From Rhodanobacter denitrificans (GTDB lineage: Bacteria > Pseudomonadota > Gammaproteobacteria > Xanthomonadales > Rhodanobacteraceae): DNA of 64,000 nucleotides. Where the stretch lies: contig QFPO01000003.1 of NCBI GenBank assembly GCA_003241385.1, forward strand, positions 496,001-560,000. The letters are read 5' to 3'. Of the stretch, positions 1-7,862 are shown one piece after another; position 1 is the stretch's first letter; every line of letters starts with the position of its first letter. The notes under the pieces are model-generated. The model saw only the letters and a program-made list of their open reading frames with translations. It made no database searches and was not told the origin of the DNA. The translations under genes were made by a program, and so were the position numbers.

Positions 1-470
1 TGGTGCTGCTCGCCGCACAGATCGCACTCGGCGGCTGGGTCAGCGCGAACTACGCGGCGCTCTCGTGCGGGCTGGATTTTCCGACCTGCCAGGGACGCTG
101 GTGGCCGCCGATGGATTTCGGCGAGGGCTTCGTGCTGTGGCGCGGCATCGGCGTCAACTACGAAGGCGGCATCCTCGACGGTCCGGCCCGCACGGCGATC
201 CAGATGACGCACCGCATCGGCGCGCTGATCGTGTTCGGCCACGTCGGCGCGCTGGCCTGGCTCGCGGTGCGGCGCAGCCAGCGCGGGCTCGGCCTGCTGA
301 TCGGCGCCCTGCTGTGTCTGCAGGTCAGCCTCGGCATCGGCAATGTTCTGCTCGACCTGCCGCTGGCGGTCGCGACCGCGCACAATGGCGTCGCCGCGCT
401 GCTGCTGCTGGCGCTGCTGGCGCTGCTGGTGCGCACACAGCTGCCGGTGGCGCCGGCCCGCCCTCTCTGA
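1..470 (+). CDS. ctaA: Haem A synthase, C-terminal part (5' end outside window)
   Basis: This is the 3' part of a CtaA/COX15 haem A synthase, the membrane enzyme that oxidises the C8 methyl of haem O to make haem A for aa3-type cytochrome oxidase. The frame is open to the left edge. What remains has four hydrophobic segments, the family signature GGWVSANYAALSCGLDFPTC followed by a WWPP motif, and two conserved histidine contexts (MTHRIGA and TAHNGVA) that would be haem ligands. The cysteine of the signature sits in the extracytoplasmic loop. The gene ends 14 nt before ctaB, so the two are very probably co-transcribed, as in many aerobic proteobacteria. Family assignment is secure; the start is not visible. 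Confidence 0.93.
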   Translation, partial: VLLAAQIALGGWVSANYAALSCGLDFPTCQGRWWPPMDFGEGFVLWRGIGVNYEGGILDGPARTAIQMTHRIGALIVFGHVGALAWLAVRRSQRGLGLLIGALLCLQVSLGIGNVLLDLPLAVATAHNGVAALLLLALLALLVRTQLPVAPARPL

Positions 471-484
471 CCGTTGCGGATCGC

Positions 485-1393
485 ATGTCCAGTCTCGCCC
501 GCCAGTACCTGGAACTGACCAAGCCGCGCGTCGTCGCGCTGATCGTGTTCACCGCGATCATCGGCATGTTCCTGGCTGTACCCGGCCTGCCGCCGCTGCG
601 GCAGTCGGTCGCCGGCTTCATCGGCATCTGGCTCGCGGCCGCCTCGGCCGCCGCGATCAACCACCTGATCGACCAGCGCATCGACCGGCTGATGGCGCGC
701 ACCGCGCACCGCCCGCTCGCGACCGGCGCATTGTCACCGGTGCAGGTGCTGGCATTCGCGATCGCGCTCGGCACCGCGTCGATGGCGATCCTGATCGCCC
801 TGGTCAATCCGCTGACCGCGGCGCTGACGTTCGCGTCGCTGATCGGCTACGCGATCGTCTACACGGCCTATCTGAAGCGCGCGACGCCGCAGAACATCGT
901 GATCGGGGGCGCCGCCGGCGCCGCGCCGCCGGTGCTCGGCTGGGCCGCGGTCACCGGCGAGGTACACCCGTACGCGCTGCTGCTGTTCCTGATCATCTTT
1001 ATCTGGACGCCGCCGCACTTCTGGGCGCTGGCGATCTTCCGGCGCGAGGACTACTCGCGCGCGCAGGTGCCGATGCTGCCGGTGACGCACGGTGTCACCT
1101 ACACGCGCTGGCACGTGCTGGCCTACACGATCCTGCTGATCCTGGTGACGGTGCTGCCGTATCTGACCGGCATGAGCGGCCTGTTCTATCTCGGCGGCGC
1201 GCTGGTGCTCGGCGCGGGCTTCCTGTGGCATGCGATCGTCCTGCTCGATCCGCCGGACGAGTTCTTCGCGATGAAGGTCTTCAACTACTCGATCGTCTAC
1301 CTGATGGTGCTGTTCGCGTTCCTGCTGGCCGATCACTACATCGACGCGCCGGTCGCGATGACCGGCGGCCTGCGCTTCGAACCGGCCGGCTGA
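485..1393 (+). CDS. ctaB: Protohaem IX farnesyltransferase (haem O synthase)
   Basis: Integral membrane prenyltransferase (UbiA superfamily) that adds a farnesyl group to haem B to give haem O, the substrate of the CtaA encoded just upstream. The ATG at 485 gives 302 residues, usual for the family, beginning MSSLARQYLELTKPRVV with the typical LTKPRV start. The first Asp-rich prenyl-diphosphate motif is at N59-D63-D67 (NHLIDQRIDRLMARTAHRPL), and a second conserved loop reads TPPHFWALAIFRREDY. About nine hydrophobic helices are visible. The frame is open further upstream, but the ATG at 485 lies 14 nt after the ctaA stop and matches the family start. Confidence 0.96.
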   Translation: MSSLARQYLELTKPRVVALIVFTAIIGMFLAVPGLPPLRQSVAGFIGIWLAAASAAAINHLIDQRIDRLMARTAHRPLATGALSPVQVLAFAIALGTASMAILIALVNPLTAALTFASLIGYAIVYTAYLKRATPQNIVIGGAAGAAPPVLGWAAVTGEVHPYALLLFLIIFIWTPPHFWALAIFRREDYSRAQVPMLPVTHGVTYTRWHVLAYTILLILVTVLPYLTGMSGLFYLGGALVLGAGFLWHAIVLLDPPDEFFAMKVFNYSIVYLMVLFAFLLADHYIDAPVAMTGGLRFEPAG

Positions 1394-1438
1394 GCGGCCG
1401 CGCGGACCGGCGCGACACCTGCCCTGATCCGCACCCAA

Positions 1439-1471
1439 GGCCGCCGCCGGACGCCGGGCCCGGCGGCGGCC
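1439..1471. terminator. GC-only hairpin between convergent ctaB and dps
   Basis: A perfect 12-bp inverted repeat (GGCCGCCGCCGG at 1439-1450 and its complement at 1460-1471) with a 9-nt loop lies between two genes that face each other. There is no T run, so it is not a textbook intrinsic terminator, but its place suits a bidirectional transcript-end structure. Confidence 0.4.
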
Positions 1472-1478
1472 CGAACGC

Positions 1479-1946
1479 TCACTTCAGCAGCGAACGCAGC
1501 ATCCAGGCGGTCTTCTCGTGCGCCTCGAGCCGCTGCGTGACCAGATCCGCGGTCGGCTGGTCGTCGGCCTTGTCGGCCAGCTTGAAGACCGCGCGACCGG
1601 TGCGCGCCGCGGTCTCGTGACCGTCGACGAGCTGCTCGACCATGCCGCGCCAGTCCGGCACGCCCGGCTCTTCCTTGATCGCCGAGAGCTTGACGAACTG
1701 CGAATACGAGCCCGGCGCCGGGAAATCCAGCGAGCGGATGCGCTCGGCGATCACGTCGGCCGCGCTCCACAGCTCGTTGTACTGGGTCTCGAACATCGTG
1801 TGCAGGCTGTTGAACATCGAGCCGGTGATGTTCCAGTGGAAACTGTGCGTCTTGAGGTACAGCGTGTAGGTGTCCGCCAGCAGCTTGGACAAACCGTCGG
1901 CGATCTTCTTGCGATCTTTCTGGTCGATACCGATATCGATGGCCAT
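1479..1946 (-). CDS. dps: Dps-family ferritin-like DNA-binding/iron-storage protein
   Basis: Dps dodecamers oxidise ferrous iron with hydrogen peroxide, store it, and in some species coat DNA during starvation. The ATG at 1946 gives 155 residues, with a GGAG ribosome-binding site 7 nt upstream; the longer open frame upstream is Arg/Pro-rich and looks non-coding. The inter-subunit ferroxidase site is visible as THSFHWN (H37) and the DxxxE pair D64/E68 in ELWSAADVIAERI. The N-terminal tail is short with few lysines, so DNA binding cannot be assumed. The gene stands alone and converges on ctaB. No OxyR site could be recognised by eye. Confidence 0.93.
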   Translation of the reverse strand: MAIDIGIDQKDRKKIADGLSKLLADTYTLYLKTHSFHWNITGSMFNSLHTMFETQYNELWSAADVIAERIRSLDFPAPGSYSQFVKLSAIKEEPGVPDWRGMVEQLVDGHETAARTGRAVFKLADKADDQPTADLVTQRLEAHEKTAWMLRSLLK

Positions 1947-2107
1947 CACCGTCTCCGTGTCGGGGGAAGAAGCCGGCGCATTGTGAACCGGACGCCCAGG
2001 CAAGGGAAATCGACGCGTTGGATGACGCTCATCGAGCGCCGCTATCATTGCCGGTTCGCCGCGCCGTCCACGGGAGGCCGGCGTGCGCAAAGGCCTCACG
2101 GGAACGT

Positions 2108-5100
2108 ATGAACGACCTGCCCTCTCTCGAGCTGCTGCTGGACGGCGTGCGATCGCGCGACCGCGGCCGCCTGATCGGCCGCTGGCGCAAGCTGGCCGCA
2201 CAGCGCGACCGTGCCTCGGACCCGGCCGTGGCGGCCCTGGTCGAGGCCGCCGCCGCGTCGCGCGCGCAGGTCGCCGAACGCGCGGCACGCCTGCCGCCGA
2301 TCCAGGTCGACGAGAGCCTGCCGATCGCGGCGCGCGCCGATGCGATCGTCGACCTGATCCGCCGCCATCCGGTCGTGATCCTCGCCGGCGAGACCGGCTC
2401 GGGCAAGACCACGCAGCTGCCGAAGCTGTGCCTGGCGGCCGGCCGCGGCAGCGCCGGCATGATCGGTTGCACGCAGCCGCGCCGGATCGCCGCGCGCACG
2501 GTCGCGCGCCGCGTCGCCGCCGAGCTCGGCAGCGAGATCGGCGGCCTGGTCGGCTTCCAGGTGCGCTTCACCGATCAGACCTCGGACCAGGCCCTGGTCA
2601 AGTTCATGACCGACGGCATCCTGCTCGCCGAAACCCAGTCCGATCCGTGGCTGAGCGCATACGACACGCTGATCCTCGACGAGGCGCACGAGCGCAGCCT
2701 CAACATCGACTTCCTGCTCGGCTATCTCAAGCGACTGCTGGCGCGGCGGCCCGACCTCAAGCTGATCGTCACCTCGGCGACGATCGATACGGCACGCTTC
2801 GCCGAGCACTTCGGCGGCGCGCCGGTCGTCGACGTCGAAGGCCGCGCGTATCCGGTCGAGGTACGCTGGCGGCCTCCGCCCGAGCGCAGCGACACGAGCA
2901 CGGCCGAGCAGGTCGCGCTGGCGGTCGACGAGATCACCGCCGAGGATCCGCGCGGCGACATCCTGGTGTTCCTGCCGGGCGAGCGCGAGATCCGCGACGC
3001 GCATCTGGCGATCACGCGCCGCAAGTACCGCGCGACCGAGGTCGCCGCGCTCTATGCGCGCCTGTCCGCGCAGGAGCAGGACCGCGTGTTCCGTCCCGGT
3101 GCGCAGCGCCGCATCGTGCTCGCGACCAACGTCGCCGAGACCTCGCTGACGGTTCCGCGCATCCGCTACGTCGTCGACACCGGCACCGCGCGCGTCAAGC
3201 GCTACGGTGCGCGCACGCAGCTGGAGCGGCTGCACATCGAGCCGATCTCGCAGGCCGCCGCCGACCAGCGCAAGGGCCGCTGCGGGCGCGTCGGCCCCGG
3301 CATCTGCTATCGCCTCTACGCCGAGGACGACTACGCCGCACGGCCGCGCTACACCGATCCGGAAATCCTGCGCTCCTCGCTGGCCGGCGTGATCCTGCGC
3401 ATGCTCGATCTCAACCTCGGCGACGTCGCCGAGTTTCCGTTCGTGCAGCCGCCGGCCGGCCGTGCGATCGGCGACGGCTACCGCCACCTCGCCGAACTCG
3501 GCGCGCTCGACGAGCAGCGCCGCCTGACCGGCATCGGCAAGGCATTGGCGCGGATCCCGGTGGACGTCGCGCTCGGGCGCATGCTGCTCGAGGCGCGCAG
3601 TCAGTGCGTACTGCGCGAGCTGCTGATCCTGGTCTCGTTCCTGAGCATCCAGGACCCGCGCGAACGCCCCGCCGACGCGCGTCAGCAGGCCGATGCCGCG
3701 CATGCTCGATTCGTCGAGCCCAAGTCCGATTTCCTCGGGGTGCTCAAGCTCTGGACCGCTTACAGCGCAGCCCACGAGGAGCTGACCCAGTCGAAGCTGC
3801 GCGACTGGTGCAGCGAGCATTTCGTCTCGTTCCTGCGCATGCGCGAGTGGCGCGAGCTGCACCGGCAGCTGCTGGTCGTCGCCGGCGATCTGGACTGGGC
3901 GCTCGACGGCCGGCCGCCGCGCGCGCGTCGGCACGGCGCGTCCGTCGCGAACGATGCGAAGGACGCGGACGACCGCAGTGCCGGCACCGCCGACGGCGCG
4001 AAGGCGGTAGCGGCGCCCGACGCCTACGAGGCGATCCATCGCTGCCTGCTGTCGGGCTGGCCGACCCAGGTCGGCCTCAAGGACGAGCGCGGCCTGTATC
4101 GCGGCACGCGCGAGCGCAGGTTCTCGATCTTTCCGGGCTCGGCGCTCGCCAAGTCGCCGCCGCAGTGGCTGCTCGCCGGGCAGATCCTCGACATCGGCAA
4201 GATCTATGCGATGAGCTGTGCACGCATCGAGCCGGCGTGGGTCGAGCAGCAGGCGGCCCACCTGGTCCGGCGCAGCTGGCGCGACGCGCACTGGTCGCGT
4301 AAGCGCGGCGCCGTGCTGGCCTACGAGCAGGTCACGCTGTTCGGCCTGACCCTGGTCGAGAAGCGGCTCGTCCAGTTCGGCGCACGCGATCCGGAGCTGG
4401 CCCACGCGATCTTCGTACGCGAGGCGCTGGTGCGCGGCGAGCTCGACGCACGGGCCGACTTCGTCCGCGCCAACGCTCGCGTGCTGGCCGAAGCGCACGA
4501 CATCGAGGCCAAGCAGCGGCGGTCCGGCCTGATCCGCTCCGAGGACGAACTGGCCGCATTCTTCGCCGGCAAGCTGCCGAGCGACATCCACACCACGGCG
4601 GCGCTCGACGCCTGGTACCGCCGCGCCGCGCCGGCCGAGCAGGCGGCGCTGCGTTGGTCGCTGGCGGACGTGCTGACCGGTGCGGGCGGATCGTCGGCGC
4701 GCGATTTTCCGGCCCGGATGGAGCTGGCCGGCCACGCACTGCGCTACGACTACCGGTTCGTCCCGGGCGACCCGGCCGACGGCATCACGCTGAACGTGCC
4801 GCTGGCCCTGGTCAATGCGCTGCCGGTCGCGCGCACCGAGTGGCTGGTGCCGGGCCTGCTCGCCGAGAAGGTCACTGAGCTGATCCGCGGCCTGCCCAAG
4901 GCGCTGCGGCGCAATTTCGTGCCGGCACCCGACTTCGCACGGGCCTTCGTCGAAGCCGAGCCCCCGCGCGACGAGCCGCTGCTGCTCGTGCTGGCGGCCT
5001 ATCTGCGCCGCGTCACCGGCGTCGAAATCGGACCGGCCGCGTTCGCCGGGATCGAGCTGCCGGCGCATCTGACGATGCGGCTGCGCGTCTACGACGCCGA

Positions 5101-6043
5101 CGGCCGCACGCTGGCCGAGGGACGCGATCTGACCGCGATCCGGGCCCAGTGGAGCCAGGCCGCGCGCACCGCGTTCTCGCAGCAGGCCGACGCCGAGCTG
5201 ACGCGCGAGGACGTCGCCGAATTCGACTTCGAGACGATACCCGAGCAGGTCGCGTCGCCGTCCGGCCTCAGCGCGTTTCCGGCCCTGGTCGATCTCGGCG
5301 AGAGCGTCGCGCTGCGCGTGTTCGAGAGCCGCGACGAGGCTCTGGCCGAACACCGCCGCGGCGTCGAACGACTGCTGCGGCACAGCCTGGCGGCCGAGAT
5401 CAAGCAGGCCAGGCGGCAGCTGCCGCTGAACGGCAAGACCGCGCTGAAGTGGGCGCCGCTCGGCAGCGCCGAGACGCTGCGCGGCGACATCGTCGAGGCC
5501 GCGCTGAACGGCCTGCTCGCCGACAGCGACCTCGACGTGCGCGATCGCGGCCGTTACGAGCGACTCAAGGCCGGCATCGCGCAGGCGCTGTTCCGCGCCG
5601 CCGTACAGGGCCTGGCGCGTGCCGAGACGATCATCGAGGCGCACGCCGCGTTGGCGCCGTGGCTGGAGCCGCCGATCATCGGCTTCGCGCGCGCCAACTA
5701 CGACGATCTGCGCGAGCAGCTGGCCGAACTGGTGTTCCCGGGCTTCCTGCGCGAGGTCGCGCCGGCCCGGCTGCAGCACTATCCGCGCTATCTGCAGGCG
5801 ATGCGCCTGCGTGCCGAACGGCTGCGCCAGGATCCGGCGCGCGATCAGGCCAAGATGCTCGGCGTCCAGCTGTACTGGCGCGAGTATCTGAAACGGCGCG
5901 CCGGCGGCGTCGACGCGCGGATGCTCGAGGAGCTGCGCTGGCTGGTCGAGGAACTGCGCGTGTCGGTGTTCGCGCAGGAACTGAAGACGCCCGAGCCGGT
6001 GTCGCCGAAGCGGCTCGCCAAGGTCGTCGCAGCGTTACCTTGA
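2108..6043 (+). CDS. hrpA: ATP-dependent RNA helicase HrpA (DEAH box)
   Basis: Large DEAH/RHA-type helicase of 1311 residues, close to E. coli HrpA (about 1300), implicated in mRNA processing and in rescuing collided ribosomes. Walker A is GETGSGKTT at residues 94-102, the Walker B/DEAH motif DEAHERS is at 191-197, and SATID (motif III) follows. After the two RecA-like domains come the HA2/OB region and a long C-terminal domain (the DUF3418 part) characteristic of HrpA. A hydrophilic Ala/Asp/Arg-rich insert of about 35 residues (nt 3900-4015) interrupts the middle and looks like a lineage-specific linker. The ATG at 2108 starts MNDLPSLELLLDGVRSRDR; the frame is open for 30 more codons upstream. 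Confidence 0.95.
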   Translation: MNDLPSLELLLDGVRSRDRGRLIGRWRKLAAQRDRASDPAVAALVEAAAASRAQVAERAARLPPIQVDESLPIAARADAIVDLIRRHPVVILAGETGSGKTTQLPKLCLAAGRGSAGMIGCTQPRRIAARTVARRVAAELGSEIGGLVGFQVRFTDQTSDQALVKFMTDGILLAETQSDPWLSAYDTLILDEAHERSLNIDFLLGYLKRLLARRPDLKLIVTSATIDTARFAEHFGGAPVVDVEGRAYPVEVRWRPPPERSDTSTAEQVALAVDEITAEDPRGDILVFLPGEREIRDAHLAITRRKYRATEVAALYARLSAQEQDRVFRPGAQRRIVLATNVAETSLTVPRIRYVVDTGTARVKRYGARTQLERLHIEPISQAAADQRKGRCGRVGPGICYRLYAEDDYAARPRYTDPEILRSSLAGVILRMLDLNLGDVAEFPFVQPPAGRAIGDGYRHLAELGALDEQRRLTGIGKALARIPVDVALGRMLLEARSQCVLRELLILVSFLSIQDPRERPADARQQADAAHARFVEPKSDFLGVLKLWTAYSAAHEELTQSKLRDWCSEHFVSFLRMREWRELHRQLLVVAGDLDWALDGRPPRARRHGASVANDAKDADDRSAGTADGAKAVAAPDAYEAIHRCLLSGWPTQVGLKDERGLYRGTRERRFSIFPGSALAKSPPQWLLAGQILDIGKIYAMSCARIEPAWVEQQAAHLVRRSWRDAHWSRKRGAVLAYEQVTLFGLTLVEKRLVQFGARDPELAHAIFVREALVRGELDARADFVRANARVLAEAHDIEAKQRRSGLIRSEDELAAFFAGKLPSDIHTTAALDAWYRRAAPAEQAALRWSLADVLTGAGGSSARDFPARMELAGHALRYDYRFVPGDPADGITLNVPLALVNALPVARTEWLVPGLLAEKVTELIRGLPKALRRNFVPAPDFARAFVEAEPPRDEPLLLVLAAYLRRVTGVEIGPAAFAGIELPAHLTMRLRVYDADGRTLAEGRDLTAIRAQWSQAARTAFSQQADAELTREDVAEFDFETIPEQVASPSGLSAFPALVDLGESVALRVFESRDEALAEHRRGVERLLRHSLAAEIKQARRQLPLNGKTALKWAPLGSAETLRGDIVEAALNGLLADSDLDVRDRGRYERLKAGIAQALFRAAVQGLARAETIIEAHAALAPWLEPPIIGFARANYDDLREQLAELVFPGFLREVAPARLQHYPRYLQAMRLRAERLRQDPARDQAKMLGVQLYWREYLKRRAGGVDARMLEELRWLVEELRVSVFAQELKTPEPVSPKRLAKVVAALP

Positions 6044-6066
6044 GACGGCCGCTCGCGGCGGCCGTC
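6044..6066. terminator. Hairpin between convergent hrpA and the 6084 gene
   Basis: A 9-bp perfect inverted repeat, GACGGCCGC at 6044-6052 and its complement at 6058-6066, with a 5-nt loop, starts directly at the hrpA stop codon between two converging genes. It has no following T run. It is a plausible transcript-end structure only. Confidence 0.35.
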
Positions 6067-6083
6067 ACGACACTACGAGACCG

Positions 6084-6557
6084 TCAGCGGATGCGCCGCA
6101 CGCGCAGGCGGCAGTCGCAGCCTTCGACTTCCATGAGCCAGCTGCCGAACATCATCGGCTGGATCTTGACGGCCGGCGACGACAGCGAGATCTCGTTCAG
6201 GCCGGTCTGGACCTGCTGCCATTCCTGACCGTTCTCGAGCTTGAAGACGGTATTGCCGCGCCAGCCGGTGAACTCGCCGGCGATGCGGCTGGTGACGGGC
6301 TCGCGCTGACCGCCCTCCGGATAGAAGTAGCGCGACGCCGACGGCTTGCCGACGACGGTCTCGGGGATGCTGGTGCCCTGCCGATTCAACCAGTCATTGA
6401 GGAATTTCAGCTCCTCCGGCGACAGCTTGTCGAGACCGGCGGCGGTGAAATCGCTTCGCGACATGCGCTCCTCCAATGAGGAGAATCCCGACTGTGCAAC
6501 GACGGGGGCGGTCAGGGTGGCGAGGAACAGACAAAGAGCTAGGCGAGATGAGCGCAT
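6084..6557 (-). CDS. Exported protein of unknown function (LSPEEL motif)
   Basis: From the ATG at 6557 this encodes 157 residues with a clear Sec signal peptide (MRSSRLALCLFLATLTAPVVA, cleavage near AQS). The mature part begins with a helical segment, SSLEERMSRSDFTAAGLDKL followed by SPEELKFLNDWLNRQG. I recognise this kind of N-terminal segment from uncharacterised exported proteins of Xanthomonadales. A beta-rich C-terminal half carries a Cys pair (EGCDCRLRV). An in-frame ATG 17 codons upstream is possible but would bury the signal peptide. No enzymatic motif is visible. It is divergent from the exported protein at 6827 with an AT-richer 269-bp spacer. Confidence 0.75.
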   Translation of the reverse strand: MRSSRLALCLFLATLTAPVVAQSGFSSLEERMSRSDFTAAGLDKLSPEELKFLNDWLNRQGTSIPETVVGKPSASRYFYPEGGQREPVTSRIAGEFTGWRGNTVFKLENGQEWQQVQTGLNEISLSSPAVKIQPMMFGSWLMEVEGCDCRLRVRRIR

Positions 6558-6826
6558 GGTTTCAGTCGACGGGACGAGGCCGGAATGATGAATGGCGGCA
6601 GGGGTCACGCTCTAATGCGAACTTAACAGATGCAGCAAGCAAAACAAGGCGTTATACTGGGCTTCAGCGAGTGTAGCATGCGCGTGTCGGACTCGCTCGA
6701 TTACACGCGTACGGCGCCGGGGGAAAGCCTCGTATTTGCCGGCCTCATCAAGGCTCGCAGCGCGAACGCGTGCCGCAAGAGCCACTCGTGTTTCTACATC
6801 ACGCCCCACCCAGAGATCCCGCTCTC

Positions 6827-7783
6827 ATGCGTTCACCGAAGTCAGCCGCACTCCTCGCCCTCCTGGCCACAGGCCTTCTGTCCCAAAGCGCCGATGCGCA
6901 GACCTCGCTGATCGTCAACGACGCCCCGCCGCTCGCGATCGTCTCGCCGGGCATGAGCTACGCCGTTTCGGGCAACGCGATCAATCTGCGGGTGCCGGCC
7001 AACGGCTTCCTGTTCTGCGCGAACCCGCTACCGCCGAGCCAGAGCCCGCAGTTCTCGGCGATCAGCCTGACGCCGGCATACGGCGACTGGGTACTGCCGG
7101 TCGCCAATGACATCTACACGTTCTCGTACGGCGTCGGCGGCAATTTGCTGCGCATCAACAACACGCCTTTCTCCGGCGTGTCCGCCTCGTCGCTGGTCTG
7201 TCATACGGCCACTGCGCAAGGCTGGCCGATCTCTCCGTTCGAGAACGGCCTGTTCTTCGACACGTTCGAGCAGCTGCTGCCGGCCAATCCGTACGGCACG
7301 AACGAGAACGTCGTCGCGTCGGTTACCGGCCTCCAGGGCAACGGCAGCGACGGCGAGCGCATGCTGACGCAGATCGACCCGAACAACGGCGTGCCGGTCT
7401 ACATGTACATGTTCCGCCTTTACGCCTCGACCAGCGTCAAGAGCAACGTGCACGTCATGGTCAAGGATGCGTACGACGCGAGCCGGCTGAGCGCGACCGC
7501 CTGGCATTGCGCGCTGAACCAGCGCCCGACCGGCACGATCAATCTGCGTCAGCTGTGCAACGGTCCGGCAGCGACCCAGATCTCGGGCACGATCGAGCGC
7601 TCGTACTACATCAACAATTCGAGCGACGAGCGCTACATCGTCGTGCATCGCGTCCTGCAGGGCAGCGGCTCGCTCGATCCGAGCAAACCGCTGGCGGGCG
7701 CCGCCGTGTTCGTCGATTCGAGCATTCCGAAGGCTGATCGCTACGTCGGCGACAACGTCGTCTTCAGCCTGCCGCCCCAGTAA
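6827..7783 (+). CDS. Secreted protein of unknown function, 318 aa
   Basis: The ATG at 6827 begins a typical signal peptide (MRSPKSAALLALLATGLLSQ, cleavage probably after SADA). The mature protein is rich in Asn, Ser, Thr and aromatic residues, with few charges, as in secreted beta-structured proteins. Three Cys (about residues 65, 130 and 230) might form disulfides. I do not recognise a named family. It is a single-gene unit followed by a strong intrinsic terminator at 7817. A TATACT hexamer at 6653-6658 could be part of its promoter but has no convincing -35. The third-position bias matches the neighbours, so it is probably a genuine, long-resident gene. Confidence 0.75.
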   Translation: MRSPKSAALLALLATGLLSQSADAQTSLIVNDAPPLAIVSPGMSYAVSGNAINLRVPANGFLFCANPLPPSQSPQFSAISLTPAYGDWVLPVANDIYTFSYGVGGNLLRINNTPFSGVSASSLVCHTATAQGWPISPFENGLFFDTFEQLLPANPYGTNENVVASVTGLQGNGSDGERMLTQIDPNNGVPVYMYMFRLYASTSVKSNVHVMVKDAYDASRLSATAWHCALNQRPTGTINLRQLCNGPAATQISGTIERSYYINNSSDERYIVVHRVLQGSGSLDPSKPLAGAAVFVDSSIPKADRYVGDNVVFSLPPQ

Positions 7784-7816
7784 GCAGCACCACTGCCTCA
7801 AGGACTCGCTTCGAAG

Positions 7817-7847
7817 AAGAGCGCCCTCGAGGGCGCTCTTTTCGTTT
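7817..7847 (+). terminator. Intrinsic terminator
   Basis: A 10-bp perfect stem (AAGAGCGCCC at 7817-7826, GGGCGCTCTT at 7831-7840), a TCGA loop and a trailing T-rich tract (TTCGTTT) form a classic rho-independent terminator 33 nt after the stop of the secreted-protein gene and just ahead of relA. Confidence 0.9.
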
Positions 7848-7862
7848 CGCCGTCACCCTGCC

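Noticed and set aside
2096..5779. A 1227-codon open frame antisense to hrpA
   Set aside because: Arg/Ala/Gln/Asp-rich composition typical of antisense frames in high-G+C DNA; the sense frame is a complete, motif-perfect HrpA.
6609..6826. AT-rich spacer as possible small RNA gene
   Set aside because: No terminator-like hairpin or conserved structure seen in it; better explained as divergent promoter region.
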